Shown one piece after another: positions 1 to 6,254 of a DNA stretch of 8,252 nt (the first letter of the stretch is position 1; the number at the start of each line of letters is the position of its first letter). A model generated the notes under the pieces. The model was given only the letters and a program-made list of their open reading frames with translations, was not told where the DNA came from and searched no databases. Location of the stretch: contig CAAGIU010000360.1 in assembly GCA_900770015.1 (NCBI GenBank), positions 1-8,252 of the forward strand, written 5' to 3'. The position numbers and the translations under genes were made by a program. The stretch is from an uncultured Oscillospiraceae bacterium. Its GTDB lineage: Bacteria > Bacillota_A > Clostridia > Oscillospirales > Oscillospiraceae.

Positions 1-772
1 AGCCGCCGTAGGTGTCCACGATGATCTTTCTGCCGGTCAGACCGGAATCACCGACAGGGCCGCCAATGACAAAACGACCGGTGGGGTTTACATAAAACTT
101 TGTCTCCGCATCCAACAGATGCTCCGGCAGGGTCGGACGGATGATTTTCGCCACGATCTGCTCACGCAGCTCCTCAATGGCAATCTCCTCTGCGTGCTGG
201 GTGGAGATGACCACATTGTCGATGCGGGCAACGGAGCCGTCTGCGGCATATTCCACGGAAACCTGGCTCTTGCCGTCCGGACGCAGCCACGGGAGATTGC
301 CGTTTTTGCGCTCGTCGGTGAGCTTTTTGGTCAGCTTGTGGGCAAAGGAGATGGGCGCGGGCATCAGCTCGGGAGTCTCGTCGCAGGCGAAGCCGAACAT
401 CATGCCCTGATCGCCGGCACCGAGGGTGCCCGCGTCGTCGTAGGAGTTGTTCACACCCATGGCGATGTCGCCGGACTGCTCATCAATGGCGGTCAGCACG
501 GCGCAGTTGTTGCCGTTAAAGCCCGCGGCAGCGGAGTTGTAGCCGATGCTGCACAGCGTTTCACGGGCAACATGGGGGATGTCAACGTAGCAGCTTGTGG
601 AGATCTCGCCCATGACCATGACCATGCCGGTGGTCGCCGCACATTCGCAGGCAACACGTGCCGTGGGATCCTGTGCCAAGATCGCATCCAGGACGGCATC
701 GGAGATCTGGTCACAGACCTTATCGGGATGACCTTCGGTAACGGATTCGGAGGTAAAGATTCTTTTTTGCAT
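1..772 (-). CDS. metK: S-adenosylmethionine synthetase (MetK), N-terminal 257 codons, runs off window
   Basis: The cytoplasmic enzyme makes S-adenosylmethionine from methionine and ATP, releasing phosphate and diphosphate. The minus-strand reading frame opens with [20 protein letters not shown], the family's N-terminal motif with the catalytic His15 and metal-binding Asp17. It carries the ATP-loop hexapeptide GAGDQG at residues 118-123 and ends inside the conserved [12 protein letters not shown] region at about residues 238-249. About 257 residues are present; the family usually has about 390-400, so the C-terminal third lies beyond position 1. The ATG at 772-770 is chosen because the protein aligns with the family N-terminus from residue 1 and a GAAAGG ribosome binding site lies upstream. 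Expression is very likely controlled by the SAM riboswitch and terminator at 823-960, giving feedback by the product. I see no frameshift. The assignment is near certain. Confidence 0.97.
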   Translation of the reverse strand, partial: MQKRIFTSESVTEGHPDKVCDQISDAVLDAILAQDPTARVACECAATTGMVMVMGEISTSCYVDIPHVARETLCSIGYNSAAAGFNGNNCAVLTAIDEQSGDIAMGVNNSYDDAGTLGAGDQGMMFGFACDETPELMPAPISFAHKLTKKLTDERKNGNLPWLRPDGKSQVSVEYAADGSVARIDNVVISTQHAEEIAIEELREQIVAKIIRPTLPEHLLDAETKFYVNPTGRFVIGGPVGDSGLTGRKIIVDTYGG

Positions 773-822
773 GACTGGAACTACCTTTCAAATTTATTTT
801 GAACCCATAGCCCTTGTCGATA

Positions 823-850
823 CAAAAAATACCCTGCTTTCGACAGGGTA
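823..850 (-). terminator. Riboswitch-controlled intrinsic terminator in the metK leader
   Basis: On the minus strand a perfect 7-bp stem (UACCCUG 850-844 with CAGGGUA 836-830) closes a 7-nt loop and is followed by six U residues (829-824). It lies between the SAM aptamer and metK. An alternative pairing, UCGACAG (874-868) with CUGUCGA (846-840), is perfect over 7 bp. It uses bases from both the aptamer's P1 3' strand and this terminator's 5' arm, so it is a plausible antiterminator. SAM binding would stabilise P1 and allow this terminator to form. Confidence 0.9.
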
Positions 851-860
851 CGATACTGCG

Positions 861-960
861 TCCTCATCTGTCGATTCTTCATCGCCGGAATTGGCACCTT
901 GCGTCGCCGCAGGTTGTCGGGTTTCATCGGGCCGGTCCCTCCACCACTCTCGATAAGGTT
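861..960 (-). promoter_or_regulatory. SAM-I (S-box) riboswitch aptamer upstream of metK
   Basis: The minus-strand RNA shows the S-box consensus in order. P1 is formed by CCUUAUC (958-952) with GAUGAGG (868-862), 7 bp including one G-U. Next come GAGAGUGGUGGAGGGACCGG, then GAUGAAACCCGACAACC, then GGUGCCAAUUCC. These are the recognised core elements of the SAM-I class, including the kink-turn and the SAM-contacting segment. SAM-I aptamers in Firmicutes normally turn off methionine and SAM genes by transcription termination when SAM is abundant. The terminator at 823-850 and the downstream metK fit that exactly. The class call is secure; the alternative pairing is inferred by eye. Confidence 0.96.
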
Positions 961-975
961 ATGAAATTCTCGTAT

Positions 976-1003
976 ATTGTAGCATATTTCGGCGCAATGT
1001 CAA
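976..1003 (-). promoter_or_regulatory. Sigma-A promoter for the SAM riboswitch-metK transcript
   Basis: On the minus strand a perfect -35 TTGACA (1003-998) is followed after 16 bp by TACAAT (981-976), one mismatch from the -10 consensus. The predicted start near 968-970 would leave only a few bases before the riboswitch P1 helix, the usual arrangement for an S-box leader. The -35 box directly abuts the U-tract of the upstream gene's terminator (1005-1043). Confidence 0.88.
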
Positions 1004-1004
1004 G

Positions 1005-1043
1005 AAAAAAATCGACCGTACACCAATTTGTACGATCGATTTT
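1005..1043 (-). terminator. Strong intrinsic terminator of the 1050-1694 gene
   Basis: A 14-bp stem on the minus strand (1043-1030 with 1021-1008, a single G-U pair) closes an 8-nt loop and runs straight into a U-rich tract (1010-1005). It begins 7 bases after the stop codon of the upstream minus-strand gene, so it is that gene's terminator. It insulates the metK promoter from read-through. Confidence 0.9.
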
Positions 1044-1049
1044 GATATT

Positions 1050-1694
1050 TTACGGCAGCGTCACGGTCACATCGGGCGTGCTTTCGTCCACGGTCACGGT
1101 GCAGCGCTCCACACCGTCCTCCCAAAGCACATAGGTGCCGTAGGGCACGCCCGCAAACGTACAGGTCAGAAGCTCCTTTTCCGAGGAACAGCGCAGAACC
1201 TCCCGACGCTCAAATTCCTCGTTTTTCAGCGTGTAGTCCAGCCAGCCGTCATCGTCTGAGGCAGGGCCTGTCCGTTCTAATGTCACCGTGCCGATCTCGG
1301 CACCCGACAGGTACAAGATTTCGCCGTCTGACCAGCCGCTGCCGCCATCGACGCGGATGGAAGCGTTATTGTTCAGCGTAAATTCGGTGCAGCAGCCTTC
1401 AGTTGCGGCATAGTATTGGCCGGGATTCAGCAGCTCACTCGCTGCCATGCCGCTTTCGTCGGGTGTCAGGCGCTGCATTGGGTGACCCTCGCTGTCATAG
1501 AGGAAAATTTCCTGTGCACGCGGCTCCGTAGCAAACAGCACCCGAACCCAAACATAGGTTTTGGTGTCCGTCATTTGCGGCTGTGCAGCAGGCGGCTGCT
1601 CTTTGGTGGTCGCGCCGATCAGCATCACCGATGCCGTGATGACCAGCCCCATCAGCAGCACGGCGCTGCAAAGGCGGATTGCGGATCGTTTCAT
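1050..1694 (-). CDS. Secreted or membrane-anchored protein of unknown function, two beta-sandwich-like repeats
   Basis: I do not recognise this 214-residue protein as a named family. It begins with a short basic segment (MKRSAIR) and a hydrophobic stretch at about residues 8-28, fitting an uncleaved anchor or a signal peptide; no lipobox cysteine is visible. The rest would be outside the membrane and is acidic and rich in Thr, Val, Glu and Asp. Two segments look like related beta-sandwich repeats of Cna-B or carboxypeptidase-regulatory type. One ends around LLNPGQYYAATEG...TEFTL and the other around GVPYGTYVLWEDG...CTVTVDES, each with the G-x-Y turn followed by strands. That fold call is inference. 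The ATG at 1694-1692 has a GGGAGGAG ribosome binding site 7 bases upstream. A lone TATACT at 1730-1725 could be a -10, but I see no matching -35. The gene is divergent from the SpoIIQ-like gene and ends at a strong terminator. A sporulation-envelope role is possible but unproven. Confidence 0.8.
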   Translation of the reverse strand: MKRSAIRLCSAVLLMGLVITASVMLIGATTKEQPPAAQPQMTDTKTYVWVRVLFATEPRAQEIFLYDSEGHPMQRLTPDESGMAASELLNPGQYYAATEGCCTEFTLNNNASIRVDGGSGWSDGEILYLSGAEIGTVTLERTGPASDDDGWLDYTLKNEEFERREVLRCSSEKELLTCTFAGVPYGTYVLWEDGVERCTVTVDESTPDVTVTLP

Positions 1695-1766
1695 ATGTAT
1701 GCTCCTCCCATGGTTGATATGACCAGTATACGACGGAGAACGGGCGAAAAACGTCGAGAAAATCAG

Positions 1767-1796
1767 GTATAAATTTTAATTTCTCTGTCGATACTC
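1767..1796 (+). promoter_or_regulatory. Possible sigma-F-type (forespore) promoter of the SpoIIQ-like gene
   Basis: GTATA at 1767-1771 matches the sigma-F -35 (GYATA). After 15 bp, GTCGATACTC (1787-1796) matches most fixed positions of the sigma-F -10 pattern (GGnnAnAnTR), with misses at the second G and the last R. Transcription would start near 1802, immediately before the ribosome binding site at 1803-1809, giving an unusually short leader. B. subtilis spoIIQ is a known sigma-F gene, which supports this reading. It is a by-eye match only. Confidence 0.4.
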
Positions 1797-1814
1797 ATGC
1801 TCGGAGGTGCTAAT

Positions 1815-2480
1815 ATGCAAAACAACAAATCCAAAGGCTTCCGCAGCTTTCTGAAGGAGAAGGGCTATTACATAGTCCTGCTTCTTTGTGCAGTGGCTGT
1901 GGGAACATCCGGCTATTTTCTGTTAAAATCCAACAAAATCCCGTCAACGAACGAGAGTACGTCCGTAACCGCACCGGGCACGACGGAAACGCCGCCTGCC
2001 ACGAGCGGACAGGCGACGGACGTGATTGCGACCGAGGGCAATACACCGACCGCTCCGACCGCACCGCAGAAAATGCAGATCGTGCCGCCGGTCGAGGGAG
2101 AGGTGCTCAACGCCTTTGCCGCGGATTATCTGGCGTATAACGCCACGACCCGTGATTGGCGCACCCACGAGGGCGTGGATTTCAAGGCAGCGCTCGGACA
2201 GGACGTTGTCGCGGCGGCAGAGGGCACGGTTTATACGGTCTATGAGGACGAGAGCTTCGGCATGACGGTGGTCGTGCATCATGCAGACGGCTATGCGACC
2301 TACTATTCCAATCTGGGCGAGGAGGTTGCCGTCACCGCCGGTCAAACGGTTTCTGCGGGAACCGTCCTTGGCACCATCGGTCAGACCGCCTGCATTGAAA
2401 CCGTTACCGAACCGCACCTGCATTTCGCGGTCTATCAGAACAACAACGCGATCGACCCGCTGGACTTCCTGAATCGATAA
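1815..2480 (+). CDS. spoIIQ: SpoIIQ-like M23/LytM peptidase, membrane-anchored
   Basis: The protein has 221 residues. A short cytoplasmic N-terminus is followed by one transmembrane segment at about residues 18-38, a Thr/Pro/Ala-rich linker (about 43-86) and a C-terminal LytM/M23 domain (about 90-221). All zinc ligands of an active M23 peptidase are visible: His118 and Asp122 in WRTHEGVDF, and His201 and His203 in EPHLHF. In sporulating Firmicutes SpoIIQ sits in the forespore membrane and pairs with SpoIIIAH across the intermembrane space during engulfment. B. subtilis SpoIIQ has lost catalytic residues, whereas clostridial versions keep them, as here. The start at 1815 is preferred over the in-frame ATG at 1797 because GGAGGTG (1803-1809) is correctly placed for 1815 and would lie inside the longer version. 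The SpoIIQ name rests on anchor-linker-LytM architecture, the WRTHEG motif and a possible sigma-F promoter; another M23 endopeptidase is the alternative. Confidence 0.78.
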   Translation: MQNNKSKGFRSFLKEKGYYIVLLLCAVAVGTSGYFLLKSNKIPSTNESTSVTAPGTTETPPATSGQATDVIATEGNTPTAPTAPQKMQIVPPVEGEVLNAFAADYLAYNATTRDWRTHEGVDFKAALGQDVVAAAEGTVYTVYEDESFGMTVVVHHADGYATYYSNLGEEVAVTAGQTVSAGTVLGTIGQTACIETVTEPHLHFAVYQNNNAIDPLDFLNR

Positions 2481-2484
2481 TGCG

Positions 2485-2517
2485 AACCCCCTGTGCAGAT
2501 TTCTACACAGGGGGTTT
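2485..2517 (+). terminator. Intrinsic terminator after the SpoIIQ-like gene, between convergent genes
   Basis: A perfect 11-bp stem (AACCCCCTGTG 2485-2495 with 2506-2516) closes a 10-nt loop. It starts 5 bases after the stop codon and ends in TTT followed by a pyrimidine-rich stretch. The convergent spoVT stop codon lies at 2520-2522. The minus-strand copy of the hairpin has no U-tract, so it is mainly a plus-strand terminator, although the hairpin may also block the opposite transcript. Confidence 0.85.
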
Positions 2518-2519
2518 CC

Positions 2520-3062
2520 TTAATTCTCCATCTGCCTGCCAAAAAAGCCCGCGACAGTCTGCGCCAAGGTCTGCTCGGACTCGGTTGGAGCGGCATCACT
2601 CTCGTTCATCAGCAGCATCACGCAGCCCATGAGATCGCCCTCGGCGATGATCGGAGCCGCCACGCCGAGATGATAGCGGTCTACGGATTCCACCGCGCGC
2701 ACACGGGTGTCGCCGGCACGGTAGCGGTAGCTTTTCCGCTGTTCCATGAGCTGTTCCAGCTCTGCGGAATTGCGCTTTTCGAGCAGCTCACGCTTGGGAG
2801 CGCCTGCGACCGCGATGATCGCGTCACGGTCGGCAACCGCCGCGATGTGACCGGTGTTTTTGCCGATGGATTCGCAGATATGCGTTGCAAATTCCTGCAG
2901 GTCGCCCATGGGCGAATACTTTTTGAAAATGACCTCGCCGTCCTTCTCCGTATAAATCTCCAACGGGTCGCCCTCGCGGATACGCAGCGTGCGGCGGATT
3001 TCCTTGGGAATGACGACCCGTCCCAAATCATCGATTCTTCGGACGATTCCTGTAGCTTTCAT
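2520..3062 (-). CDS. spoVT: Stage V sporulation protein T, AbrB-type transcription regulator
   Basis: SpoVT is a forespore DNA-binding regulator that adjusts sigma-G-dependent genes late in sporulation. This 180-residue protein matches the usual length (about 178). It starts MKATGIVRRIDDLGRVVIPK, the standard SpoVT N-terminus with the swapped-hairpin AbrB DNA-binding domain (about residues 1-52, including the GRVVIPKEIRR core). It continues into a GAF-like C-terminal domain (about 56-178). The ATG at 3062 has AAGGAG 8 bases upstream. The stop codon sits 3 bases past the shared terminator hairpin of the convergent SpoIIQ-like gene. Two adjacent forespore genes suggest a small sporulation neighbourhood. 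Nothing looks truncated. Confidence 0.95.
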   Translation of the reverse strand: MKATGIVRRIDDLGRVVIPKEIRRTLRIREGDPLEIYTEKDGEVIFKKYSPMGDLQEFATHICESIGKNTGHIAAVADRDAIIAVAGAPKRELLEKRNSAELEQLMEQRKSYRYRAGDTRVRAVESVDRYHLGVAAPIIAEGDLMGCVMLLMNESDAAPTESEQTLAQTVAGFFGRQMEN

Positions 3063-3095
3063 ATATAAAACTCCTTTTGTCCATTTTTACAGCAC

Positions 3096-3125
3096 TATTA
3101 TTTGCCGTGCCTATAAAAATAATCC
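3096..3125 (-). promoter_or_regulatory. Weak candidate sigma-G promoter for spoVT
   Basis: On the minus strand GGATT (3125-3121) is followed after 18 bp by AATAATA (3102-3096). Both boxes resemble the sigma-G pattern (GMATR, 18 bp, CATnnTA) with one or two mismatches each. The predicted start leaves about 25 bases to the ATG, and spoVT of B. subtilis is sigma-G dependent. I see no better sigma-A promoter in the leader. Low confidence. Confidence 0.3.
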
Positions 3126-3192
3126 AAAGAAATTTTTAACATATGGATAGAGGGACGGACAATCTTCAAAGCTTCTGCGCTGTAAATAGCTG

Positions 3193-3228
3193 AAAATTCC
3201 GGGGAAGCTGTCGGTGCTTCCCCGGAAT
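3193..3228 (-). terminator. Intrinsic terminator of the cbiMQO operon
   Basis: A perfect 13-bp stem (ATTCCGGGGAAGC 3196-3208 with 3216-3228) closes a 7-nt loop. On the minus strand it is followed by a short U-run (3196-3193); on the plus strand no U-run follows. It therefore terminates the leftward cbiO transcript, about 32 bases after the stop codon, before transcription reaches spoVT. Confidence 0.9.
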
Positions 3229-3260
3229 CACTATTCTATAAATGTATCATTTTGACCGTT

Positions 3261-3989
3261 TCAGTTTTTGTGCCACCCTTGCAGGCAGAAGGGCAATTCC
3301 ATCCGGTTGGCTTCCAGCAGAGCCTTATCCCGCAGGATGGTTTCCGTGGCCCCGTCGGCTACGATCCTGCCGTGGGACACGAGAATCACCCGCTGACAGG
3401 TGTCCAGAATCATGTCTAAATCATGGGAGGCAATCAGCTTCGTCTGCGAAAGCCCGTTGATGGTGTTGATGACCGTCCGGCGGTTGACAGGGTCAAGGGC
3501 AGTGGATGGCTCATCCATTAAAATCACCTCCGGCTCCATGGCGAGGATTGTTGCGATTGCGGCCATGCGCTTCTCACCGCCGGAGATCTTGTGATTGTAG
3601 CGGTGCTTGAGATCCTGCAAATTCAGACGGTTCAGACCCTCGTCCCCCCGCCGCTCCGTCTCCTCCTTGCTTAGTCCATAGTTCCTGGGGCCAAAGATCA
3701 TATCCTCGTACACCGTGGGCATGAACATCTGATTGTCGGAATCCTGCAAGACAAAGCCGATTTTCTGCCGGATGGCGGGAAGGTTCCGCTTATTCAGGGG
3801 CAGGCTGTCTACCGTGAGCTGCCCTGTTCCGCTGAGCAGGCCCAGCAGCAGCTTCATAATGGTGGATTTGCCCGCACCGTTGGCACCGATAAGGCCCACT
3901 GCTTCTCCCTTGCCGATGGTGAAACTCAGGTTTTCCACCACCGGGTGTGTCCCATCGTAGGAAAAGGAAACATTCTGAAACGCGATCAT
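3261..3989 (-). CDS. cbiO: Energy-coupling-factor transporter ATPase, cobalt/nickel type (CbiO)
   Basis: This is the ATP-hydrolysing subunit of an ECF importer, sitting on the cytoplasmic face and powering uptake through CbiQ and CbiM. The 242-residue protein has every ABC ATPase motif in order: Walker A GANGAGKST at 35-43, Q-loop LQDSDNQ around Gln82, signature SGGEKRM at 136-142, Walker B VILMDEP at 155-161 with Glu160, D-loop ALDP at 164-167, and the H-loop SHD with His189. The stretch DSDNQMFMPTVYEDM (83-97) is typical of ECF A-subunits. The ATG at 3989 follows the cbiQ stop by only 6 bases, with its GAGGTG ribosome binding site overlapping the end of cbiQ, so the two are translationally linked. 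It is the last gene before the operon terminator. Substrate preference (Co versus Ni) cannot be read from this subunit. Confidence 0.93.
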   Translation of the reverse strand: MIAFQNVSFSYDGTHPVVENLSFTIGKGEAVGLIGANGAGKSTIMKLLLGLLSGTGQLTVDSLPLNKRNLPAIRQKIGFVLQDSDNQMFMPTVYEDMIFGPRNYGLSKEETERRGDEGLNRLNLQDLKHRYNHKISGGEKRMAAIATILAMEPEVILMDEPSTALDPVNRRTVINTINGLSQTKLIASHDLDMILDTCQRVILVSHGRIVADGATETILRDKALLEANRMELPFCLQGWHKN

Positions 3990-3995
3990 GGTAAT

Positions 3996-4799
3996 TCACC
4001 TCACAAACAAATTTCCCAGCGCAGATGTGATGGGAACCAGTCGTGCCAGCAGGAACAGTGCAGCACAGGTAATCGTATAAAGGATGCCGCTCAGCTTGCA
4101 GGGCGGCACATTGGCGTAGAAAAACTCACCCCGAAAGCCCCGCAGCAGCATACTGCCATACAGCTCCTGGGCACGGTCCATGCTCCGCAGCAGAAGCTGG
4201 CCCAAAAAGGAACCCCAGGCAGAAATATGGATGCCCTTCTGTCCCGGTGCGCGCAGCCTGTAGCCTTCCGTCATGATAGCAATTTCCTCCAGCATCACGC
4301 CAATATAGCGGTAGGTCAGCAAAAGAAGCGTTGTCAGGATGGACGGCACATGGAGCTTTCGCAGGGCGGCACACAGGGAGTCAATAGGGGTTGTGGCAAT
4401 CAGCAGGAAGGATGCCATCAGGGAAAAGACGCCCTTGAGCATCAGCGTCACCATGGACACCACGCCGCCGGTGACGGTTAGGTTGCCAAGCTGTATCAAT
4501 GGCACATGGTCCAGAAACGGATTCACAAGACCGACGGCGCAGACCAGAGGCAGCACCACCCGAAGCTTATAAAAGCAGGTCCTGACCCGGATGCCTGCCG
4601 CCTGGAACATCAGGATCGGATACAGCACCATCACGGCCAAGCCGGAAAAATCATATTTAGGAAACGACACCACAGCCGTGATATACGCAATGGTAACAAG
4701 CAGCTTGCACAGCGGATGCAGCCGATGGACGGGAGAGTGATCCGATGCCAGCGCATCCATTTCCCGCAGTTCAGACTGTGCCCGGGCCAATTTATCCAT
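3996..4799 (-). CDS. cbiQ: ECF transporter transmembrane coupling subunit (CbiQ)
   Basis: CbiQ is the membrane T-component that couples the ATPase to the metal-binding subunit. The 267-residue protein has several hydrophobic spans, at about residues 31-45, 52-67, 80-95, 110-136, 152-170 and 233-255. It carries the two short cytoplasmic coupling motifs of EcfT proteins, here RLRAPG at 181-186 and LLRGF at 218-222, corresponding to the Ala-Arg-Gly-type signatures that contact the ATPases. The ATG at 4799 has GAGGA 6 bases upstream. It lies 57 bases after cbiM and 6 bases before cbiO, in one leftward operon. Only one ATPase gene is present, as expected for group I (CbiMNQO/NikMNQO) systems, which use a CbiO homodimer. 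Confidence 0.92.
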   Translation of the reverse strand: MDKLARAQSELREMDALASDHSPVHRLHPLCKLLVTIAYITAVVSFPKYDFSGLAVMVLYPILMFQAAGIRVRTCFYKLRVVLPLVCAVGLVNPFLDHVPLIQLGNLTVTGGVVSMVTLMLKGVFSLMASFLLIATTPIDSLCAALRKLHVPSILTTLLLLTYRYIGVMLEEIAIMTEGYRLRAPGQKGIHISAWGSFLGQLLLRSMDRAQELYGSMLLRGFRGEFFYANVPPCKLSGILYTITCAALFLLARLVPITSALGNLFVR

Positions 4800-4821
4800 A
4801 GAGAATCCTCACAAAACGATG

Positions 4822-4850
4822 ATCGGAGGCACTGAAGCGGTGTCTCCGAT
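4822..4850 (-). other. Intercistronic hairpin between cbiM and cbiQ
   Basis: ATCGGAG (4822-4828) pairs with CTCCGAT (4844-4850), extended by CAC (4830-4832) with GTG (4840-4842) across one mismatch, around a 7-nt loop. It lies in the 57-base gap between the cbiM stop and the cbiQ start, just upstream of the cbiQ ribosome binding site. Only a broken U-stretch follows on the transcribed strand. It could reduce read-through or stabilise the upstream message, setting the ratio of CbiM to CbiQ and CbiO. The role is inferred. Confidence 0.55.
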
Positions 4851-4856
4851 ATCATA

Positions 4857-5933
4857 TCACATTTTTTGATTTTTTGCAGCAGCTTTTTTCTTACGGAAGA
4901 AGCCACCGGCCAAACATACAAGGACAGCCACGCCGGCAACGATCGCAGAGCCTACCAAACCGGAGACCGTGGTGCCTGCCGCACTGTCACTGTTTGCGAA
5001 GGCATAATCCGGCAGGAACGCGGTCTTTTCCTGGATGGAGCCTGCCACATCTGCCGCACCGCTGGATACGCCGTAGTCTTCTTCATCCAGACCCATATTC
5101 TCGCTGTAGCCGGCCTCGGCGTTGCCGAACATGGACCATTCCAGACCGTCGGGATTGGAGCTGGCCATCAGGCTCAGCCCGCCGCCGACAATGGCGGCCA
5201 CGACCGCCAGAATGACCAGAGTGGTCTTCAGGGAACACTTGCTCCTGACGGAGGCATCGCCGGTGTTCGCATCCATCAGCAGCTCCGGACGGGCTTCATA
5301 CACAAAGAGCAGCACAGCGGAGGTGATCAGACCCTCGATCAGACCGATGGCCAGATGGATGGGCTGCATAATGCCGACAAAAGTGCCGAAGGGCAGCTCG
5401 GTGATGCCGGAAACGGAGGTTTCCAGAACCACGGAGAAAGCGCCGAGCTGGAGGGTAATGACACAGCCCAGAACGGAAGCCAGAATAATCTTGATCCGGC
5501 CGGCGGCTTTTGCCCCCATATTGGAGAACAGCTTGCTGTGCATGATCGGACGCCATAGCAGGAAGTATCCCACAAAGCACCCGTAGAACGCCATGTTCCA
5601 GCAGTTGGCACCCAGGGCCAACAGTCCGCCATCGGCAAAGAACAACGCCTGAATTGCCAGAATTACCACCATGGACAGGAAACCTGCCTGGGGTCCCAGC
5701 AGGGCGGTAAGCATCATACCGCCGCACAGGTGACCGGAGGAACCGGTGCCGGGGATGGTATAGTTGATCATCTGGCCCGCAAAGACCAGAGCGGAGGCCA
5801 CTGCCATGGTGGGCAACTTTGCGGTGACTTCATCTTTTCTCAGTGTTTTTACGGAAGTGCCGACCGTGACTGCGGAAGCAGCGTACATGGTCGCGGCAAC
5901 AGCCGGCGCCAGCAATGCGTCTGCCATATGCAT
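4857..5933 (-). CDS. cbiM: ECF cobalt/nickel transporter substrate-specific subunit, CbiM fused to a CbiN-like tail
   Basis: This is the metal-binding membrane component of the importer. The 358-residue protein is longer than a plain CbiM (about 220-250) because a CbiN-like part is attached. Residues 1 to about 220 are CbiM: MHMADALLAPAVAATMY, multiple membrane spans, and the conserved GSSGHLCGG loop. In characterised NikM/CbiM proteins the N-terminal Met1-His2 and a later His chelate the metal; His2 and His68 are present here. Starting at the ATG at 5933 keeps this essential Met-His, so it is preferred over the ATG two codons later; AAGAGGCG lies 7 bases upstream. Residues about 235-257 form a span ending in NPDGLEWS, the PDGLE signature of CbiN/NikN. 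An acidic extracellular loop, a last span (about 318-342) and a Lys-rich end follow. It is the first gene of the operon. Co versus Ni remains open. Confidence 0.93.
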   Translation of the reverse strand: MHMADALLAPAVAATMYAASAVTVGTSVKTLRKDEVTAKLPTMAVASALVFAGQMINYTIPGTGSSGHLCGGMMLTALLGPQAGFLSMVVILAIQALFFADGGLLALGANCWNMAFYGCFVGYFLLWRPIMHSKLFSNMGAKAAGRIKIILASVLGCVITLQLGAFSVVLETSVSGITELPFGTFVGIMQPIHLAIGLIEGLITSAVLLFVYEARPELLMDANTGDASVRSKCSLKTTLVILAVVAAIVGGGLSLMASSNPDGLEWSMFGNAEAGYSENMGLDEEDYGVSSGAADVAGSIQEKTAFLPDYAFANSDSAAGTTVSGLVGSAIVAGVAVLVCLAGGFFRKKKAAAKNQKM

Positions 5934-5966
5934 ACAGATACGCCTCTTTTTCTTTGGGATAGCACT

Positions 5967-5995
5967 ATTGTAGCAATATGGAATATCGTTTTTAA
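5967..5995 (-). promoter_or_regulatory. Candidate sigma-A promoter of the cbiMQO operon
   Basis: On the minus strand TTAAAA (5995-5990) is followed after 17 bp by TACAAT (5972-5967). The -10 has one mismatch and the -35 two. The start would lie near 5960, leaving a leader of about 27 bases before cbiM, too short for a riboswitch downstream of it. The 12-bp GC palindrome at 5997-6008 sits directly upstream of the -35 and is a candidate regulatory site. Confidence 0.6.
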
Positions 5996-5996
5996 G

Positions 5997-6024
5997 CCCC
6001 CCGGGGGGATGTTTTTTCGAAAAA
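5997..6024. repeat. Two adjacent 12-bp perfect palindromes upstream of the cbiM promoter
   Basis: CCCCCCGGGGGG (5997-6008) is a perfect palindrome directly beside the cbiM -35 box. TTTTTCGAAAAA (6013-6024) is a second perfect palindrome 4 bases away. Their arms are pure GC and almost pure AT respectively. They could be binding sites for a metal-responsive regulator or merely low-complexity sequence; no known operator consensus matches. Confidence 0.5.
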
Positions 6025-6147
6025 TCTCAGTGCATCCGGCGATGTTGTGCCCTCTGGGGGCAATGTCACTGATAGACACCATCAATCCTACAATGACAGC
6101 GAAGGGAAGCTGTGTGCTGTATTTTCAAGAAAAGAGCATGACAATAA

Positions 6148-6166
6148 AGCGGATTGAAAATCCGCT
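6148..6166 (-). terminator. Short hairpin, weak minus-strand terminator candidate
   Basis: AGCGGATT (6148-6155) pairs perfectly with AATCCGCT (6159-6166) over 8 bp around a 3-nt loop. The minus strand continues TTATTG, a weak U-rich tail; the plus strand continues with purines. Together with the hairpin at 6195-6231 it could be the second of two tandem terminators for a leftward transcript. Confidence 0.4.
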
Positions 6167-6190
6167 GAGAAAGGTTAATCAGTTTTCAGT

Positions 6191-6231
6191 ATAAAACTCC
6201 GATGCCGCCTATCGCGGGCAGCACCGGAGTT
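6191..6231 (-). terminator. 15-bp hairpin with U-rich tail, read on the minus strand
   Basis: 6195-6209 pairs with 6217-6231 around a 7-nt loop. As minus-strand RNA all 15 positions pair, two of them as G-U. As plus-strand RNA those two positions become A-C mismatches. That asymmetry points to the minus strand as the folded one, and a short UUUUAU tail follows on that strand. It looks like a terminator, but no leftward gene is evident immediately upstream of it. Confidence 0.5.
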
Positions 6232-6234
6232 CAA

Positions 6235-6254
6235 CGACGGCATAACCGCCGTCG
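6235..6254. repeat. Perfect 7-bp GC-rich hairpin
   Basis: CGACGGC (6235-6241) pairs with GCCGTCG (6248-6254) around a 6-nt loop. It lies 3 bases from the 15-bp hairpin. A further small hairpin, ACCG-GGAA-CGGT (6260-6271), follows; on the plus strand its loop would be of GNRA type. The three in a row make 6191-6271 a compact structured block of unknown function. Confidence 0.45.

Noticed and set aside
119..802. 227-codon plus-strand open frame
   Set aside because: Antisense shadow of metK; the minus strand has unmistakable SAM synthetase motifs.
1944..2423. 159-codon minus-strand open frame
   Set aside because: Antisense shadow of the SpoIIQ-like peptidase, which has all catalytic residues in the plus frame.
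4866..5558. 230-codon plus-strand open frame
   Set aside because: Antisense shadow of cbiM with Gln/Gly/His-rich shadow composition and no domain.
6025..6090. CTGAGA-containing hairpin upstream of cbiM resembling part of a TPP riboswitch
   Set aside because: Only the CUGAGA hexamer and a short GGAUG/CAUCC stem are present; the second TPP core (GAACCUGAUC-type) is absent and the target is a metal importer.
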